Assembly: GCA_030017395.1 (NCBI GenBank)
Contig: JASEIZ010000097.1
Coordinates: forward strand, 1 to 7,681
Length of the DNA: 7,681 nt
Direction: 5' to 3'
From: Desulfobacterales bacterium
Lineage (GTDB): Bacteria > Desulfobacterota > Desulfobacteria > Desulfobacterales > ETH-SRB1
The translations under genes and the position numbers were made by a program. Shown piece by piece: positions 6,304-7,681 of this stretch (its first letter is position 1; each line of letters opens with the position of its first letter). Below the pieces are notes generated by a model, which saw nothing but the letters and a program-made list of their open reading frames with translations, searched no databases and was not told the origin of the DNA.

Positions 6304-7528
6304 AAGATATAATGCTGCGAGTATAAATGAGGCTATGGATAAAATAAAGGCGGATATGGGCCTGGACGCCATAGTGCTTTCCAGCAGAAGACAGAAGGGC
6401 AGGATTGAGGTGATTGCTGCCAGGGATGATAATTCTGAAATCCTAAAAGAAAATAAAGTTGAACCGCAAAAGCGAGCAAAAGCGAGCGAATCTGAAAATA
6501 GCAAACTTCCTTACGGTCGAAGATTTCCCGCAGCAAGCTGCGGGGAGCTTCAAAAATATGAAAAAGAGGAATCAGATACATTTTCAATAATCAGATCGGA
6601 TGTTAATGAATTAAAGTCCTTTATTATGGATTTTAAAAAGCAAGGTGGCATTTATGCCGAGCTGACTGAGATAAAGGAGACAATGGGTCTTCTGTTTGAT
6701 GTTCTTGGCATTCAAAATAATGGAAGAATTTCTTCTTCTCTGTCAAAAGTTTATTATCACCTGATTTCGACAGGCATATCAAAACAATGTGCCTGCGCGT
6801 TAATAGAGGAGTTAAGAAACGACAGCCGGGCGGAAGATCCTGAAAACCATCATTATACTCTGGCTGCTGTTGAGAATAAGATAAAAGGAGCTATTGCATC
6901 TTATTATAGTGATACAGGCAGTAATACGGAGAAAAAGAGAATCTCCGCTTTTGTCGGTCCAGCCGGCGATGGGAAAACAACAACCCTGGCAAAGCTGGCT
7001 GCACGCTTTTTATTTAAAGAGAAATTAAGCGTGGGTATCATAACTACGGATACATATCGGATAGGTGCGGTGGAACAACTGAAAAAATATGCGGACATCA
7101 TGGGTATCCCCATGGAGATTGCCTCTAAAAAGAAGGACTTAGAGAGAGTTTTGAATAAGTTTGCCGACAAAGATATCATACTGATAGATACACAGGGGAA
7201 GAGTCGTGGTGATGAAAGCTATTTATTGAAATTAAAGGAATGTTTGACGATGGGTCTTCCCATGGAAACCAATCTTGTTTTGAGCATGACATCAAGTCAG
7301 GAAAGCATGATGGATGCTGTGGATAGATTTGGTATTATAAATTACAACAACATTATATTTACGAAACTTGATGATTCAAAAAAATACGGTTCAATTTACA
7401 ATGTTATTGATCATGTCGGCAAACCGGTGTTTTACATCGCCAATGGACAGAACGTTCCCCGTGATTTAAATAAAGTGGATCCTGAAAAGCTTGCAAGGCT
7501 GGTAGTAGGCCGTGGATCAGGGAGGTAG
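6293..7528 (+). CDS. flhF: Flagellar placement GTPase FlhF (SRP family)
   Basis: This encodes 411 residues. The ATG at 6293 overlaps the flhA stop, implying coupled translation. The N-terminus (MQIKRYNAASINEAMDKIK, then MGLDAIVLSSRR) is the typical start of the FlhF B domain. A low-complexity linker (about 56-95) follows, then a helical N domain and the SRP-type GTPase domain. Visible motifs are G1 GPAGDGKTTT (G222-T231), DTYRIGAVEQL (from D253), G3 DTQGKSRGD (D299-D307, where the family usually has DTAGRS..D), G4 TKLD (357-360) and a YIANGQNVP G5 region. FlhF dimerises on GTP and directs where the flagellum is built at the membrane; FlhG stimulates its hydrolysis. Oddities are the Q301/K303 substitutions and a palindromic repeat read in frame within the linker. 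Confidence 0.95.
   Translation: MQIKRYNAASINEAMDKIKADMGLDAIVLSSRRQKGRIEVIAARDDNSEILKENKVEPQKRAKASESENSKLPYGRRFPAASCGELQKYEKEESDTFSIIRSDVNELKSFIMDFKKQGGIYAELTEIKETMGLLFDVLGIQNNGRISSSLSKVYYHLISTGISKQCACALIEELRNDSRAEDPENHHYTLAAVENKIKGAIASYYSDTGSNTEKKRISAFVGPAGDGKTTTLAKLAARFLFKEKLSVGIITTDTYRIGAVEQLKKYADIMGIPMEIASKKKDLERVLNKFADKDIILIDTQGKSRGDESYLLKLKECLTMGLPMETNLVLSMTSSQESMMDAVDRFGIINYNNIIFTKLDDSKKYGSIYNVIDHVGKPVFYIANGQNVPRDLNKVDPEKLARLVVGRGSGR
6466..6485 (+). repeat. Two-copy 10-bp tandem repeat inside flhF
   Basis: GCAAAAGCGA occurs at 6466-6475 and again immediately at 6476-6485, followed by a partial GCGAA. It lies in the low-complexity linker of FlhF and encodes the QKRAKASE region. Because the unit is not a multiple of three, a change in copy number here would shift the frame. 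Confidence 0.7.
6519..6551. repeat. GC-rich palindrome read in frame within flhF
   Basis: CCCGCAGC (6527-6534) and GCTGCGGG (6537-6544) are perfect 8-bp inverted arms around a two-base AA. Outer bases GAAG (6519-6522) and CTTC (6548-6551) can extend the stem across wobble pairs and a bulged A. The 18-base core is exactly six codons, PAASCG (residues 79-84). The core is much more GC-rich than the surrounding coding sequence. It resembles a dispersed palindromic repeat rather than conserved FlhF sequence; this is inference, as family members vary widely in this linker. Confidence 0.7.
7521..7526 (+). promoter_or_regulatory. Shine-Dalgarno sequence deciding the flhG GTG start
   Basis: GGAGGT overlaps the last codon and stop of flhF and ends seven bases before the GTG at 7534. 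It is the strongest ribosome binding site in the window. It supports this start over the ATG at 7561 and suggests coupling of flhG to flhF translation. Confidence 0.75.
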
Positions 7529-7533
7529 TTTCA

Positions 7534-7681
7534 GTGGATCAGGCAGGAGTGTTGAGAGAAATGAATAGAAAAGGGATCTCCCCGACAATCGAACCAAAAA
7601 GATATAATGGCAATACCCGCGTTATCGCTGTTACCAGCGGCAAAGGGGGTGTTGGAAAAACAAATATAACCGCGAACCTTG
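7534..7681 (+). CDS. flhG: Flagellar number regulator FlhG (MinD-type ATPase), N-terminal part
   Basis: This gene runs off the window end; 49 residues are visible. Starting at GTG 7534 the protein begins with DQAGVLRE, matching the conserved DQAxxLR motif that FlhG uses to stimulate the FlhF GTPase. An ATG start at 7561 would delete this motif, so the GTG is preferred. The sequence then reads RVIAVTSGKGGVGKTNITANL, the deviant Walker A motif of MinD/ParA ATPases, with K37 as the signature lysine and K42 as the P-loop lysine. FlhG (also called FleN, YlxH or MinD2) limits the number of flagella and works as partner of FlhF. The gene name differs between lineages; the function call is firm. Confidence 0.93.
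   Translation, partial: MDQAGVLREMNRKGISPTIEPKRYNGNTRVIAVTSGKGGVGKTNITANL

Overview
The window is one continuous plus-strand block of flagellar export-gate genes: fliM (3' end only), fliN, fliO, fliP, fliQ, fliR (reading frame broken), flhB, flhA, flhF and flhG (5' end only). This gene order is common in Gram-negative bacteria with polar flagella. Together with the moderate base composition and the repeat-rich gaps, it suggests a Desulfobacterota-like ('deltaproteobacterial') organism or a neighbouring phylum such as Nitrospirota. That assignment is an inference and is weak at phylum level. No minus-strand gene, RNA gene, CRISPR array, transposase or convincing promoter was found. The genes are probably transcribed from a promoter upstream of the window.

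Layout: bases 1-126 encode the FliM C-terminus and 128-556 encode FliN (both C-ring switch proteins). Bases 661-2097 carry fliO, fliP and fliQ, and 2172-2931 carry fliR with an internal frame break near 2574. Bases 2970-4046 are flhB and 4219-6303 flhA. The flhF gene (6293-7528) overlaps flhA, and flhG begins with GTG at 7534. FliP, FliQ, FliR, FlhB and FlhA build the type III export gate, with FliO helping FliP assemble. FliM and FliN form the switch below it. FlhF (SRP-type GTPase) and FlhG (MinD-type ATPase) set flagellar position and number.

The main non-gene signal is in the gaps. Three of them (557-660, 2098-2171, 4028-4218) are filled with degenerate short tandem units kept in strict register: octamers of the TAGTCGAG type and heptamers of several different types. 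These arrays touch the genes. One supplies the last residues and stop codon of FlhB, and another runs up to the fliR start codon and leaves no Shine-Dalgarno sequence. A separate perfect GC-rich palindrome lies in frame inside flhF, in the linker before the GTPase domain. The fliR frame break is the main gene anomaly. It looks like a small deletion or an assembly error in an otherwise intact operon.
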